From contig NZ_CP108086.1 in the NCBI RefSeq assembly GCF_036186745.1, positions 8,432,001-8,496,000 of the forward strand: DNA of 64,000 nt, read 5' to 3'. Below the pieces are notes generated by a model. It was not told the DNA's origin, made no database searches, and saw only the letters and a program-made list of their open reading frames with translations. The stretch is from Microbispora hainanensis (GTDB lineage: Bacteria > Actinomycetota > Actinomycetes > Streptosporangiales > Streptosporangiaceae). Position 1 is the first letter of the stretch. The number at the start of each line of letters is the position of its first letter. Made by a program: the position numbers and the translations under genes. Positions 32,053 through 41,125 of the stretch are shown piece by piece.

Positions 32053-34785
32053 ATGGCGTTTCCGGGTGGGCGGCGTGCCCTCGCGATCGTTGTCACGCTG
32101 GTCATCCTGGTGGCCGGAGGCGTGACGTGGGCCCTGTGGCCCTCCGACCCCGTGGTGAAGGGGCGTGACCTGGTCATTTCGGTCATGGACGGACCAGCCG
32201 ACGACCAGCGCGTCGATCTCGACGCCACCTTCTATCCCCCGGCCTCCGGCGGCAGGGCTCCTGCTGTGCTGCTCGCCCACGGCTTCGGCGGCAGCAAGCA
32301 GAGCATGCGCGAGGAGGCGGGGCGGCTCTCGCAGCAGGGCTACGCAGTGCTGACCTGGTCGGCCCGCGGCTTCGGCCGCTCGACCGGGCAGATCGCACTC
32401 AACTCCCCCGACTACGAGGTCAAGGACGTACGGCAGCTGATCGACTGGCTCGCCGAACAACCTGAAGTGCGACTCGACGCCCCTGGCGACCCGCGCGTCG
32501 GGATCGCCGGCGGCTCGTACGGCGGGGCGATCGCGCTGATGACCGCGGCCTACGACAACCGCGTCGACGCGATCGTCCCGCAGATCACCTGGTACGACCT
32601 CGCCGACGCGCTCTTCCCCGACGCCTCGGGCAAGGGCCCGCTCAACGGCGTCTTCAAGAAGATGTGGGCCGGCATCTTCTTCAGCTCCGCCGCCGAACGG
32701 CTGGCCCCGGACGGCGGCGCCGGCGCGGGAGGCCTGGCCGGGCTCACGGGTGCGGTCACGGGCTCCGGCTCGGCGGGCGGCAACACCGGACAGGACGCCG
32801 CCGGGCAGAACAACGCCCCGCAGAGCCCGGGAGCGACCACACCTGCCACTCCGGCGGCCGGCCCGACCACATCGCCGGGTGGCGACGCGTCCGGGGGCCC
32901 TGACTCAGGGCGGATCCCGGGGGCCGAGCAGGTCCAGTGCGGGCGGTTCCTGCCGCAGATCTGCGACATGTACCAGAAGGTCGCCGAGACCGGCCGGGCC
33001 ACCAAGGAGGCGGTCGATCTCCTCCGGCGGTCGAGCCCGATCTCGGTGCCCGGCCGGATCAAGGTGCCGACGCTGCTGCTCCAGGGTGAGCGCGACTCGC
33101 TGTTCCCGCTCTCCCACGCCGACGCCAACGCCCGCGCCGTCGCCGCCACCGGCGCCCCGGTCGAGGTCGCCTGGTTCAACGGCGGCCACGACGGCGGCGA
33201 CGGCGAGGCCGACTGGCTGTACGACCGCACGACCGGCTGGTTCGACCACTACCTCAAGGGTGCCCCCGCGGGCGCGGGCGACTCCGCGGCGTTCACCGTG
33301 ACCAGGGACGGCGGACGCGACCCGGGCACGCGCCGTCCTGTGCTCCTCCACGCCACCGCGGGCCGCTACCCCGGCCTGGCGGGCGCGGAGCGCACCACGG
33401 TCACGCTCAACGGCCCACGGCAGCCGATCGCCAACCCGGCGGGCGGATCGCCGTCCTCGATCTCGGCGGTCCCCGGCCTCGGCGGGCTGCTCGGCGGCAA
33501 CGGCGGCGGCGCGTCGCTCGCGCTGGACATGCCCGGTCAGGCGGCCGTCTTCGAATCCGCCCCGCTGACGAAACCCACGCAGGTCACCGGCAGCCCGACC
33601 GTCACGATCAAGGTGTACGGCACGGGCGAGGCCACGCTGTTCGCCAAGCTCTACGACGTCTCCGGAGGGTCGCTTCCGGTGCTCCCGTCGAGCCTGGTCT
33701 CGCCGCTGCGGGTCACCGCGAGCGAGGCGGGCACTCCGGTCACCGTGACGCTTCCGGCCATCGACAGGCGCTTCGACGCCGGGCACCGGATGCGGCTGGT
33801 GGTGTCCACCACCGACCTCGGATACGCCACGCCCGCCGCCCCCGCCGTCTATCAGGTAGCGCTGGACTCCCCCACCCTGGAGCTGCCGGTGGACGCGGCG
33901 CTGCGGACGCCCGCCACCGGCCCCGCGTGGTGGACGTGGGCCATGCCACTCGCCGCGATCCTGGTCGCGGCCGTGCTCCTGCTGACCGGCAGGGTCAGGC
34001 GCCGCGGCGAGGCCGGCGACGACCTGGTGACGGACTCCGAGTCGGCCGGGGTGCCCTTGGTGATCAGCGGGCTGGGCAAGCGCTACCGCAACGGCGAGAA
34101 GGCCGTCGACGGCCTCTCGTTCCGGGTCGAGAAGGGCCAGGTGCTCGGCCTGCTCGGGCCGAACGGCGCGGGCAAGACCACCACCATGCGCATGCTGATG
34201 GGTCTCATCCACCCCGACGAGGGCGAGATCCGGATCTTCGGCACCCGGGTGCGGCCGGGGGCGCCGGTGCTGTCACGGCTCGGGTCGTTCGTCGAAGGGC
34301 CGGGGTTCCTGCCGCACCTGTCCGGCCGGGCCAACCTGGAGCTCTACTGGCAGGCCACGGGACGGCCGCCGCAGGACGCCCACATGGAGGAGGCCCTGGA
34401 GATCGCCGGGCTCGGCGCGGCCCTGGAGCGCGCGGTGCGCACCTATTCGCAGGGCATGCGCCAGCGCCTGGCCATCGCGCAGGCCATGCTCGGCCTCCCC
34501 GACCTGCTCGTGCTGGACGAGCCGACCAACGGCCTCGACCCGCCGCAGATCGCGGAGATGCGCCGGGTGCTCAAGGCGTACGCCGAGCAAGGGCGCACCG
34601 TCATCGTCTCCAGCCACCTGCTCGCCGAGGTCGAGCAGACCTGCACCCACGTGGTCGTCATGCACCGTGGACGGCTGGTGTCGGCCGGGCCGGTCGGTGA
34701 CCTGCTCGGCGCCGCACCGGCCGCCAACGGCGCCGGCCCCCGCCTTGAGGACGTGTTCCTCGACCTGATCGGAGAGAGCCGTTGA
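32053..34785 (+). CDS. Fusion: extracytoplasmic S15/CocE-type hydrolase + cytoplasmic ABC-transporter ATPase
   Basis: This 910-residue protein has a membrane helix at about 8-30. An alpha/beta hydrolase of the X-Pro dipeptidyl-peptidase/cocaine-esterase class follows (about 35-400; nucleophile in GGSYGGAIA near 155, acid in GERDSLFP, His in NGGHDGG), with a Gly/Pro/Thr-rich insert at about 220-290. A C-terminal jelly roll (about 440-620) leads to a second helix (WWTWAMPLAAILVAAVLLL, about 632-652) and then a complete ABC ATPase (Walker A GPNGAGKTTT near 702, signature YSQGMRQRLA, Walker B LLVLDEPTNGLD, His in IVSSHLL). ATG 32053 lacks a ribosome-binding site; TAGCAT sits 6 bases upstream, so the mRNA may be leaderless. 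The next gene is its permease, coupled by TTGA. Confidence 0.88.
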   Translation: MAFPGGRRALAIVVTLVILVAGGVTWALWPSDPVVKGRDLVISVMDGPADDQRVDLDATFYPPASGGRAPAVLLAHGFGGSKQSMREEAGRLSQQGYAVLTWSARGFGRSTGQIALNSPDYEVKDVRQLIDWLAEQPEVRLDAPGDPRVGIAGGSYGGAIALMTAAYDNRVDAIVPQITWYDLADALFPDASGKGPLNGVFKKMWAGIFFSSAAERLAPDGGAGAGGLAGLTGAVTGSGSAGGNTGQDAAGQNNAPQSPGATTPATPAAGPTTSPGGDASGGPDSGRIPGAEQVQCGRFLPQICDMYQKVAETGRATKEAVDLLRRSSPISVPGRIKVPTLLLQGERDSLFPLSHADANARAVAATGAPVEVAWFNGGHDGGDGEADWLYDRTTGWFDHYLKGAPAGAGDSAAFTVTRDGGRDPGTRRPVLLHATAGRYPGLAGAERTTVTLNGPRQPIANPAGGSPSSISAVPGLGGLLGGNGGGASLALDMPGQAAVFESAPLTKPTQVTGSPTVTIKVYGTGEATLFAKLYDVSGGSLPVLPSSLVSPLRVTASEAGTPVTVTLPAIDRRFDAGHRMRLVVSTTDLGYATPAAPAVYQVALDSPTLELPVDAALRTPATGPAWWTWAMPLAAILVAAVLLLTGRVRRRGEAGDDLVTDSESAGVPLVISGLGKRYRNGEKAVDGLSFRVEKGQVLGLLGPNGAGKTTTMRMLMGLIHPDEGEIRIFGTRVRPGAPVLSRLGSFVEGPGFLPHLSGRANLELYWQATGRPPQDAHMEEALEIAGLGAALERAVRTYSQGMRQRLAIAQAMLGLPDLLVLDEPTNGLDPPQIAEMRRVLKAYAEQGRTVIVSSHLLAEVEQTCTHVVVMHRGRLVSAGPVGDLLGAAPAANGAGPRLEDVFLDLIGESR

Positions 34786-35732
34786 GCCCGGCGAAGCGAC
34801 CTGCCCCGGACCCGACCGGACCCGTCCCCGGCGGCGGACGGGCCACGCCGGTCGCCCTGGACGAATCGGACCGGCGCGCGGACGACCTGGGAGGCCAGGC
34901 GCCCGGCTACGCTCCGGGACGCACGCTGCCGCTGCGGGTGGAGTTCGTACGGCAACTGCGGCGGCGCCGGACCATGGCGATGTTCGGCGTGCTGCTCGCC
35001 CTGCCGTGGGTGCTCGTGGTGGCGTTCCAGTTCGGGCCGGCCGGGCGGGGCCAGAACAGCCTGCGGCTGTCGGACCTGGCCACGGCGGGCGGGCTCAACT
35101 TCGCGGCGTTCGCCCTGTCGGTGTCGGCCAGCTTCCTGCTGGTCGTCGCCGTGGCGCTGTTCTGCGGTGACACGGTGGCGAGCGAGGCGAGCTGGTCGTC
35201 GCTGCGCTACCTGCTGGCCGCGCCGGTCCCCCGCGACCGGCTGCTGCGCCAGAAGCTGGTGGTGGCGCTGGCCTATTCGGCCGCCGCGGTGACCGCGCTG
35301 CCGCTGATGGCCCTGCTCGCCGGCACACTGGCCTTCGGGTGGAACGACATCACCGTGCCGGGAACCGGCGAGGTGATCCCCGCCGCCGACGTGCTGCCCA
35401 AGTTCGCCATCGTCATCGGCTACGCCCTGGTCAGCCAGCTGGTGGTCGCCGCGGTCGCCTTCCTGCTGTCGGTCGGCACCGACTCCCCGCTCGGCGCGGT
35501 CGGCGGCGCGGTCGGCCTGGTGATCGTCAGCAGCATCCTGCAGGCGGTCGAGGCGCTGGGCTCGCTGCGCGAGTTCCTTCCGACCTTCTGGAACTCCGCG
35601 TGGCTCGACGCCCTCGCGCCGGAGCCCGACTACAGCGGCATGATCAAGGGTGTGGCGGTCTCCGTGACCTACTCGGTGGTCCTCATCGCTCTGGCCTTCC
35701 GCCGCTTCCGCCGCCGCGACGTCGTCTCCTGA
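34782..35732 (+). CDS. ABC-2 type transporter permease
   Basis: This 316-residue protein starts at a TTG overlapping the stop of the hydrolase-ATPase fusion (TTGA) with GGAGAGAG upstream. The first 55 residues are polar; six membrane helices follow, beginning at MAMFGVLLALPWVLVVAF and including FAAFALSVSASFLLVVAVALFCGDTVASEASW, the EAxW-type loop common in ABC-2 permeases for peptides or antibiotics. With the fused ATPase it makes an exporter or a protection pump in which a hydrolase domain is tethered outside. Substrate unknown. A hairpin follows the stop. Confidence 0.85.
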   Translation: MSPAKRPAPDPTGPVPGGGRATPVALDESDRRADDLGGQAPGYAPGRTLPLRVEFVRQLRRRRTMAMFGVLLALPWVLVVAFQFGPAGRGQNSLRLSDLATAGGLNFAAFALSVSASFLLVVAVALFCGDTVASEASWSSLRYLLAAPVPRDRLLRQKLVVALAYSAAAVTALPLMALLAGTLAFGWNDITVPGTGEVIPAADVLPKFAIVIGYALVSQLVVAAVAFLLSVGTDSPLGAVGGAVGLVIVSSILQAVEALGSLREFLPTFWNSAWLDALAPEPDYSGMIKGVAVSVTYSVVLIALAFRRFRRRDVVS

Positions 35733-36214
35733 CCGGCCCTGACCGGCACCCGGGCTCACCGCCGCCTTCCGGCCGCGCGGGCGGCGTACGGCCTGGCATT
35801 CCAGCTAGCCGGAATGCCCAGGCATGGCTGGCAGCAGGGCACGATGGCGGCTGCCACGGCAGACAGCATTGGGCCGGCTGGGCCATGGTGGTGTGACAGG
35901 CCCCAACGGCGCCCTCACCCGCGCCGGGCCGGCCTGCCGACAGGGCACGGCGCACCCCGGACGGACGTACGAGACCGCCGCTGCCGCGGAACGCGACTGT
36001 GTAGCCGGAGGTGCCTGATGCAGATTGTCGTACGACCAGCGGGAACCGCGTCGTTCCGGATACCGGTCATGTCGCCGGCCCGGCGCCTCCGCGCCACGCC
36101 GCCCTCCCTGCACGGGCGGACGGGACCGTCCCCGCGCCGCCCCGCGCCGGCGCCGCCGCCCCGCTCCGGACACCACACGGCGACGGCGGTCACGCCCGAC
36201 CCGGCGACACCGCG
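35733..36214. other. 482-bp intergenic region: hairpin only, no supportable gene
   Basis: After the terminator-like hairpin at 35792-35822 there is GC-rich sequence with overlapping short frames on both strands but no family character. It may contain remnants of the missing sensor part of the downstream histidine kinase; I could not read any membrane helix there in any frame. Confidence 0.5.
35792..35822. terminator. Hairpin after the ABC operon
   Basis: CCTGGCATTCC pairs with GGAATGCCCAGG (one bulged G) across an 8-base loop, 60 bases after the permease stop. Confidence 0.6.
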
Positions 36215-37063
36215 ATGAACGTCATGTGCCGACACGTTCACCCAGCCGTCGGCGACCCGGCCGGCCGCACCCACGATTCGCACGGCGAAACCGCGATCTC
36301 CCTGTCGGCCGACGCCGCCGAGAGCGTGCTGAGGGAGCTCGCCGACGCCAGGAGCGAGCTGAAGCGGGCGGCCGACCGGCAACGCCGTTTCATGGCCGAC
36401 GCGTCCCACGAACTGCTCACGCCTCTCGCCGGACTGCGGGCCCAGTTGGAGGAGGCCCGGCTGCACCCCGAGGAGACCGATCTCACCGAGCTCGTCGTCC
36501 ACACGCTGCGCGACGTGGACCGCCTCCAGACGGTGGTCTCCGACCTGCTGGCGCTCCAGAAGGCGGGGACGAAGCCCTCTCAGGGGACGCAGCTCGCCGA
36601 CCTGTCCGAGCTGGTCCTGACGCAGGTCGCCGGCCGGGCGCCCCGGATGCCGACGCTGTTCCAACTCGTCCCCGGAATGGTGATCAACGCTGTCGACAAC
36701 GAGATCCACCGCCTGCTGGGCAATCTGCTGGACAACGCGCAGCGCCACGCCAGAAGCAAGGTGCTGGTGGAGGTGCGCCAGGAGGGCGCCCACGCGGAGA
36801 TCTCGGTGTCCGATGACGGTGACGGCATCGCCGAAGCGGATCGGGAGAAGATCTTCGAGCCGTTCACCCGCCTGGACGAGTCCCGATGCCGCAGCCGGGG
36901 CGGTTCCGGCCTCGGCCTCGCCATCGCACGCGAGATCGTGCGGGCCCACGGCGGGACCATCAGTGTGGAGGACGCGCCGGAGGGCGGCGCGCGCTTCGTC
37001 GTCCGCCTGCCGCTCGCCGAACCTCTCGCCCATCCGGCCGCGGATGGACACCCGAGGCCGTGA
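36215..37063 (+). CDS. Histidine kinase catalytic core without a sensor or membrane domain
   Basis: It is about 282 residues from ATG 36215 (weak ribosome-binding site; the frame is open back to 36011 without hydrophobic sequence). HisKA box RRFMADASHELLTPLAGL carries the phospho-His, with Leu instead of the usual Arg after HEL. The N box GNLLDNAQRHA, DDGDGIAEAD and GGSGLGLAIA complete the ATP site. The DHp/CA part resembles the OmpR-partner kinase class, as at 1454-2803, but transmembrane helices and HAMP are absent. It is either a cytosolic kinase taking input through a partner or a truncated gene. No OmpR-type regulator adjoins it. Confidence 0.8.
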   Translation: MNVMCRHVHPAVGDPAGRTHDSHGETAISLSADAAESVLRELADARSELKRAADRQRRFMADASHELLTPLAGLRAQLEEARLHPEETDLTELVVHTLRDVDRLQTVVSDLLALQKAGTKPSQGTQLADLSELVLTQVAGRAPRMPTLFQLVPGMVINAVDNEIHRLLGNLLDNAQRHARSKVLVEVRQEGAHAEISVSDDGDGIAEADREKIFEPFTRLDESRCRSRGGSGLGLAIAREIVRAHGGTISVEDAPEGGARFVVRLPLAEPLAHPAADGHPRP

Positions 37064-37073
37064 CCGTCGCCTG

Positions 37074-38924
37074 TCAGCCGTCGCGGATCGGGATGACGGC
37101 GGTCAGCGTGGTGCCGTGGCCGATCGGGCTGGTTATCTCGATGGTCCCGTCGAGCGCCTGGACGCGGTCGCTGAGACCGATGAGCCCGGAGCCCTTGGCC
37201 GGGTCCGCGCCGCCTGCCCCGTCGTCGCGGATCACGACCGTGGCGCCTTCGGCCGTCGCCTGGACGTCGACGCCCACCAGGGAGGCTCGCGCGTGCTTGG
37301 CCACGTTGGTCAGCGACTCCGAGACGATGTAGTAGACGGCCACCTCGACCCGCTCCGGCAGGCGTTCCGCGACGCGCACTCTCAGGTCGACGGGGACGGC
37401 CGATCGGCGCGCGAGCATTTTCAGCGCGGGTCCGAGACCGCCCTTGGACAGGATCGCCGGGTGGATGCCGCGCGACAGCTCCCGCAGGTCCTCCAGCACC
37501 AACGTCAGGCCCTCGGCCGTGTGGGACAGTTGCTGCCTCAGCTCAGGCAGCTCCGGCGGCACGGCGGCCTCGGCCATGCGCACCTGCAACCCCAGGGAGA
37601 CGAGGCGCAGCTGTGCCCCGTCGTGGAGGTCGCGTTCGATCCGGTGCCGGGTCTCGTCCGAGGCGGCGACCACACGGGCGCGTGAGGCGGCGAGCTCGTC
37701 GCGGGCCAGTGCGTTGGAGATGGCCGTCACGACCAGCTCGGTGAAGTCCCGCATGCGTTCCTCCACGCCCTCCGGTCGCCGCTCCAGGCCACGGAAGAAG
37801 GTGATCATCACGCCCCACAGGCGTCCCTCGACGACGATGGGGCCGCCGATCGCGACGCCGTTCTCCTCGTCTCTGGCCCACCTGCCCAGCTCGCCGGCCG
37901 TGGTCTCGTCCACCATGATCATTTCCGGTTGCCCGGTTCGCAGGACGAGGGCCGACAGGCCCTCCTCGTGAAGCCGCCGGCGCAGGCCCACGGGAGGCGG
38001 GGGCCCGCCGTCCGACGCGCTCCAGGAGCTCATCAGGACGACCGTCCGGTCAGGCTCGTAGCGTTCGATCGCCGTGTGGTCCGCGTTCACGATCAGGCCC
38101 ATCTCACGGGCGACCGCGCCGAAGATCTCTGTCGGGCGGACTCCGCGCGCGACCAGTGTCGCGACCCGGCGCAGCGCGGCCTGCTCCTCGGCGACCCTGG
38201 CGAGCTCGTCCCGGCTCGCCGCAAGGGCGCAGGCGGCGGCCTCACGATGACGCGCCGCCACCAGCGCCGCCTCCAGCGAGGGCACCACGCGTTCTCGCAG
38301 GCGGCGCAGCGTCGTCTCCGGCAGATCCGCGGGCACGACGAGCGAGCCGAACCGGGTGCCCTCGTCGCTGAGGGGCAGCGTGGTGTGGCTCCGGTCGTCG
38401 CCGACCGGCCCGAACTTGACCGCCAGGGACGGCAGACCGAGGTCCCGGGCCAGACGCCGGGCCACGACCGGCAGCACCGCGCACAGATGGTCGGCACGCA
38501 GGAGGAGACGGGCCGTGCCGGCGCTGACGTCGGCCTCGCAGCGGCGCTCGTCGGCTTCCAGGAGCAGCGCTCGCAGCAGCGCCGCGGCACCGCTGACCAG
38601 CAGCGCGACCACCAGGAAGACCACCAGCGCGATCCACGACCAGCTGTTGAAGAGCGTGATCCGGTGTGTCGGGGGGATCAGGAAGAGGTCGTAGACCAGA
38701 CCACTCCCCAGCGCGGTCACCACGCCGAACGGCAGACCCCAGAAGTACGAAACCAGGAGAATTCCAGGGAGATAAACTAGGCCCAAGGGACTCGTGGAGG
38801 CCATCCGGGCCAGCGGGAGGGCCAGAAGCGTCTCCGCCGTCACGCATACGACTCCGACGACGACGCCCAGCGCCAGAGGCGGACGTCTCATACGAAGCAG
38901 CGATGACAGCAATCGCGCGCGCAT
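37074..38924 (-). CDS. Membrane sensor histidine kinase, DUF4118-GAF-HisKA_3-HATPase
   Basis: This protein has about 616 residues from ATG 38924; 38945 and 38891 are alternatives and none has a good ribosome-binding site. Four membrane helices at the N-terminus (about 15-125) look like the KdpD-type DUF4118 module. A linker and a GAF-like domain follow (about 245-420, with NADHTAIERYEP and VEGRLWGVMITFF). The HisKA_3 box RIERDLHDGAQLRLVSLGLQ has its phospho-His near 432, and a short HATPase ends with VIRDDGAGG and GLIGLSDRVQALDG. It is divergent from the NarL-type regulator at 39054, the expected partner. Confidence 0.9.
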   Translation of the reverse strand: MRARLLSSLLRMRRPPLALGVVVGVVCVTAETLLALPLARMASTSPLGLVYLPGILLVSYFWGLPFGVVTALGSGLVYDLFLIPPTHRITLFNSWSWIALVVFLVVALLVSGAAALLRALLLEADERRCEADVSAGTARLLLRADHLCAVLPVVARRLARDLGLPSLAVKFGPVGDDRSHTTLPLSDEGTRFGSLVVPADLPETTLRRLRERVVPSLEAALVAARHREAAACALAASRDELARVAEEQAALRRVATLVARGVRPTEIFGAVAREMGLIVNADHTAIERYEPDRTVVLMSSWSASDGGPPPPVGLRRRLHEEGLSALVLRTGQPEMIMVDETTAGELGRWARDEENGVAIGGPIVVEGRLWGVMITFFRGLERRPEGVEERMRDFTELVVTAISNALARDELAASRARVVAASDETRHRIERDLHDGAQLRLVSLGLQVRMAEAAVPPELPELRQQLSHTAEGLTLVLEDLRELSRGIHPAILSKGGLGPALKMLARRSAVPVDLRVRVAERLPERVEVAVYYIVSESLTNVAKHARASLVGVDVQATAEGATVVIRDDGAGGADPAKGSGLIGLSDRVQALDGTIEITSPIGHGTTLTAVIPIRDG

Positions 38925-39053
38925 AACCCAACGGTACGCGGCCATATGTACCACATAGGCGCTGGTCGGCCGCAGATGGCGGGACCACCCGATCGCCGGC
39001 ACGATCGAGGCGGTCCCTACGCGGCGTGACCGCGCCTGAAAGGCGGCGGAACG

Positions 39054-39713
39054 GTGGACGAGGCCTCGGCACGAGTGGTCCTGGCGGACGACGACGTTTT
39101 GTTGCGCGAGGGAATGGCGAGCCTGCTGGAGCGATCGGGGTTCGAGGTCGCCGGCCAGGCGGGGAACGCGCCCGAGCTGATCGCCCTCGTCCGGCGCTGC
39201 CGCCCCGACCTCGCGATCGTCGACATCCGGATGCCTCCGCGGCACACCACGGAGGGCGTCGAGGCGGCCAAGGTCATTCGCACGGAGTTCCCCGAGGTGG
39301 GCATCCTGCTGCTGTCGGCGCACGTCGAGGTCGATCAGGCGATGGAGCTGCTCGCGGCCGGCCATCGCATCGGCTATCTGCTCAAGACCCGGGTGACCGC
39401 GGTGTCCGAGTTCGTCGCGTCACTGAGACGCATCGTCGACGGCGGCTCGGTCGTCGACCCCAGCCTCGTGGCGGAACTGATCAACGCCCGCCGACGGCAG
39501 GATCCGCTGGAGCAGCTCACCCAGCGTGAGCGCGAGGTGCTCGCCCTCATGGCGGAGGGCCGCTCGAACGCGGGAATCGCGCACAAACTGTGGATCACGG
39601 AGGGCACGGTGGAAAAGCACGTGCGCAGCATCATGTCGAGGATGCGGCTGCCGGAGACGGAGGACGACCACCGCCGCGTGCTCGCCGTGCTCACGTTCCT
39701 GGACGCCCGCTGA
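39054..39713 (+). CDS. NarL/FixJ-family response regulator
   Basis: This 219-residue protein has a receiver domain with the acidic pair in VVLADDD, phospho-Asp in AIVDIRMPP (near 57), switch residue in LLLSAH, and Lys in LLKTRV. The LuxR-type helix-turn-helix is LTQREREVLALMAEGRSNAG...WITEGTVEKHVRSIM (about 155-200). GTG 39054 has a GGCGG-type site. The divergent HisKA_3 kinase is its likely cognate partner. Targets unknown. Confidence 0.92.
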   Translation: MDEASARVVLADDDVLLREGMASLLERSGFEVAGQAGNAPELIALVRRCRPDLAIVDIRMPPRHTTEGVEAAKVIRTEFPEVGILLLSAHVEVDQAMELLAAGHRIGYLLKTRVTAVSEFVASLRRIVDGGSVVDPSLVAELINARRRQDPLEQLTQREREVLALMAEGRSNAGIAHKLWITEGTVEKHVRSIMSRMRLPETEDDHRRVLAVLTFLDAR

Positions 39714-39816
39714 CGCCGCCCGAAGCGAGAAAGACCGGCCGAGCGGCCCAGGCGCTGGGAGTGCTCACTCACCGGCGGCGACCAGAGACCGAGTCCGCCT
39801 GACCGGTGCGGCCCGG

Positions 39817-40188
39817 TCAGGCGCTGGACTTCCGGAGGATCTCGTCGATGGCCCGGCCCGAGAGGCTCGGCTTGGACAGGAAGGCGACGGCCGGGCTGGC
39901 CGCGATCATGTCGGCGTAGTCCTGCTCGTCGTACGTGGAGATCAGGATGATCCGGGGGCGACGGCCCCCTGCCTCTTCCGAGAGCCGCCTGACCACGTCG
40001 AATCCGTTCTCCTCGCCCAGGTCGATGTCGACCAGCACGAGATCCGGCCGCAGCCTGCGGAACCGCCGGAGGGCCTCGGCGGAGGTGGCCGCCATGCCCA
40101 CGACAGCGATGTCGTCCGCCTCCAGCATCCGGCGGGCGGCCTCCTTGAAGTGATCGCTGTCATCGACGATGAGACACCGCAGGGCCAC
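39817..40188 (-). CDS. Single-domain response regulator (receiver only)
   Basis: From GTG 40188 (GGAG close upstream) the product is 123 residues, all receiver: acidic pocket IVDDSD, phospho-Asp in VLVDIDLG, LISTYD and KPS. A longer frame to 40290 adds sequence without conservation. There is no output domain, so it may act by protein-protein contact or in a phosphorelay. It lies in a hub of kinases and regulators, and its partner kinase could be either of the two nearby. Confidence 0.8.
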   Translation of the reverse strand: MALRCLIVDDSDHFKEAARRMLEADDIAVVGMAATSAEALRRFRRLRPDLVLVDIDLGEENGFDVVRRLSEEAGGRRPRIILISTYDEQDYADMIAASPAVAFLSKPSLSGRAIDEILRKSSA

Positions 40189-40424
40189 ATCTCCAGGGTC
40201 GCATCGGGGCACGCCCGGGTCATTGCAGGTAGCCGCCATCCCGAAGTCCGGAGGGCATCCAGACGCAATGGGGGCTTCCAGCGCAGACAACAGGACTTTT
40301 GCCCGTAATTGTGTGAAATGCGAGCGGGTGGCCGTGAAGCGGGAACGTCGGCTTCATGAGGTCACCAGCCCGAACCGGCTTTTCGTGAACTGTCCGCCGC
40401 CCGCGAAGGATCGAGGTGACACGC

Positions 40425-40619
40425 ATGTGCCCGCACACCCCGCCGTGTCCGCCCGCGTACGCCCCCGACCGCGACGCCGCCCGCCTCGTGGCCTTCCACC
40501 CCGAGCAGGGATGGGGGCTGCTCTGCAACGGCGTCGTGGTGTTCGACGACACCGGCGAACTGCTGCCCGACGGCCGGAGCCTCCTCCCCCACCGAGCCCG
40601 CTACGCACAGGCCGCGTGA
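40425..40619 (+). CDS. DUF5999-like small conserved protein
   Basis: This 64-residue protein starts at ATG 40425 with GAGG 8 bases upstream. The pattern CPHTPPCPPAYAPDRDAAR, then HPEQGWGLLCNGVVVFDDTG and ELLPDG, is a well-conserved actinomycete small-protein signature (DUF5999, from memory). Two Cys and one His at the N-terminus could bind metal. Only 4 bases separate it from the RsbW-like gene, so the two are probably co-translated. Function unknown. Confidence 0.8.
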   Translation: MCPHTPPCPPAYAPDRDAARLVAFHPEQGWGLLCNGVVVFDDTGELLPDGRSLLPHRARYAQAA

Positions 40620-40623
40620 GCCC

Positions 40624-41118
40624 ATGAGCACGACCATGCTCGCCCTCGCGGTCCGGCAGCCGTTCAGCGCTCTCCCCGGGGAACGGCCCCGCGCCGTGCG
40701 GAACGGCGCGGACGACGACGGCGTGCCGCAGACGCGCCGGTCCTCCTGGCGCCTCCCCGCGGTCCCGGCCTCCACGTGCCGGGCGCGCGATCTCGTCCGC
40801 GCCACGCTGCGGGACTGGACGGGATGCACGGAAGGCGAGGTGGCCGAGGTGGCCGAACTCCTCGTCAGCGAACTGGTCGCCAACGCCCTGCTGCACGGGC
40901 GGGGAGAACCGGTCCTCACGCTCACGCTGCGGGACGGCGTCCTGCGGTGCGAGGTCGAGGACGAGGCCCGCGTTCCGGTGCGGGCGCGCGGCGAGTCACC
41001 GGACGACGCCGAGGGCGGCCGGGGGCTGCTGATCGTCGATTCCCTGGCCCGCTCCTGGGGCGTACGCCCGACGAACAGGGGAAAGGCCGTCTGGTTCGAG
41101 CTGGCGACGGGGTCCTGA
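40624..41118 (+). CDS. RsbW-like ATP-binding regulatory protein (anti-sigma/serine kinase fold)
   Basis: This 164-residue protein has a GHKL ATPase: the N box ELLVSELVANALLHG (about 78-92), an ATP-site DEA segment (VEDEARVP) and a G2-like GGRGLLIVDSLARSWG (about 132-147). The N-terminal 45 residues are variable. Actinomycetes carry dozens of such HATPase_c_2 proteins, which bind anti-sigma-antagonists or sigma factors. No sigma factor or STAS protein is nearby. It follows the DUF5999-like gene by 4 bases. Confidence 0.85.
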   Translation: MSTTMLALAVRQPFSALPGERPRAVRNGADDDGVPQTRRSSWRLPAVPASTCRARDLVRATLRDWTGCTEGEVAEVAELLVSELVANALLHGRGEPVLTLTLRDGVLRCEVEDEARVPVRARGESPDDAEGGRGLLIVDSLARSWGVRPTNRGKAVWFELATGS

Positions 41119-41125
41119 CGCGACC

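Noticed and set aside
39714..39816. Possible continuation of the NarL regulator or a small gene before the receiver-only gene
   Set aside because: Short frames only; no ribosome-binding site or conserved motif. Treated as a convergent intergenic gap.
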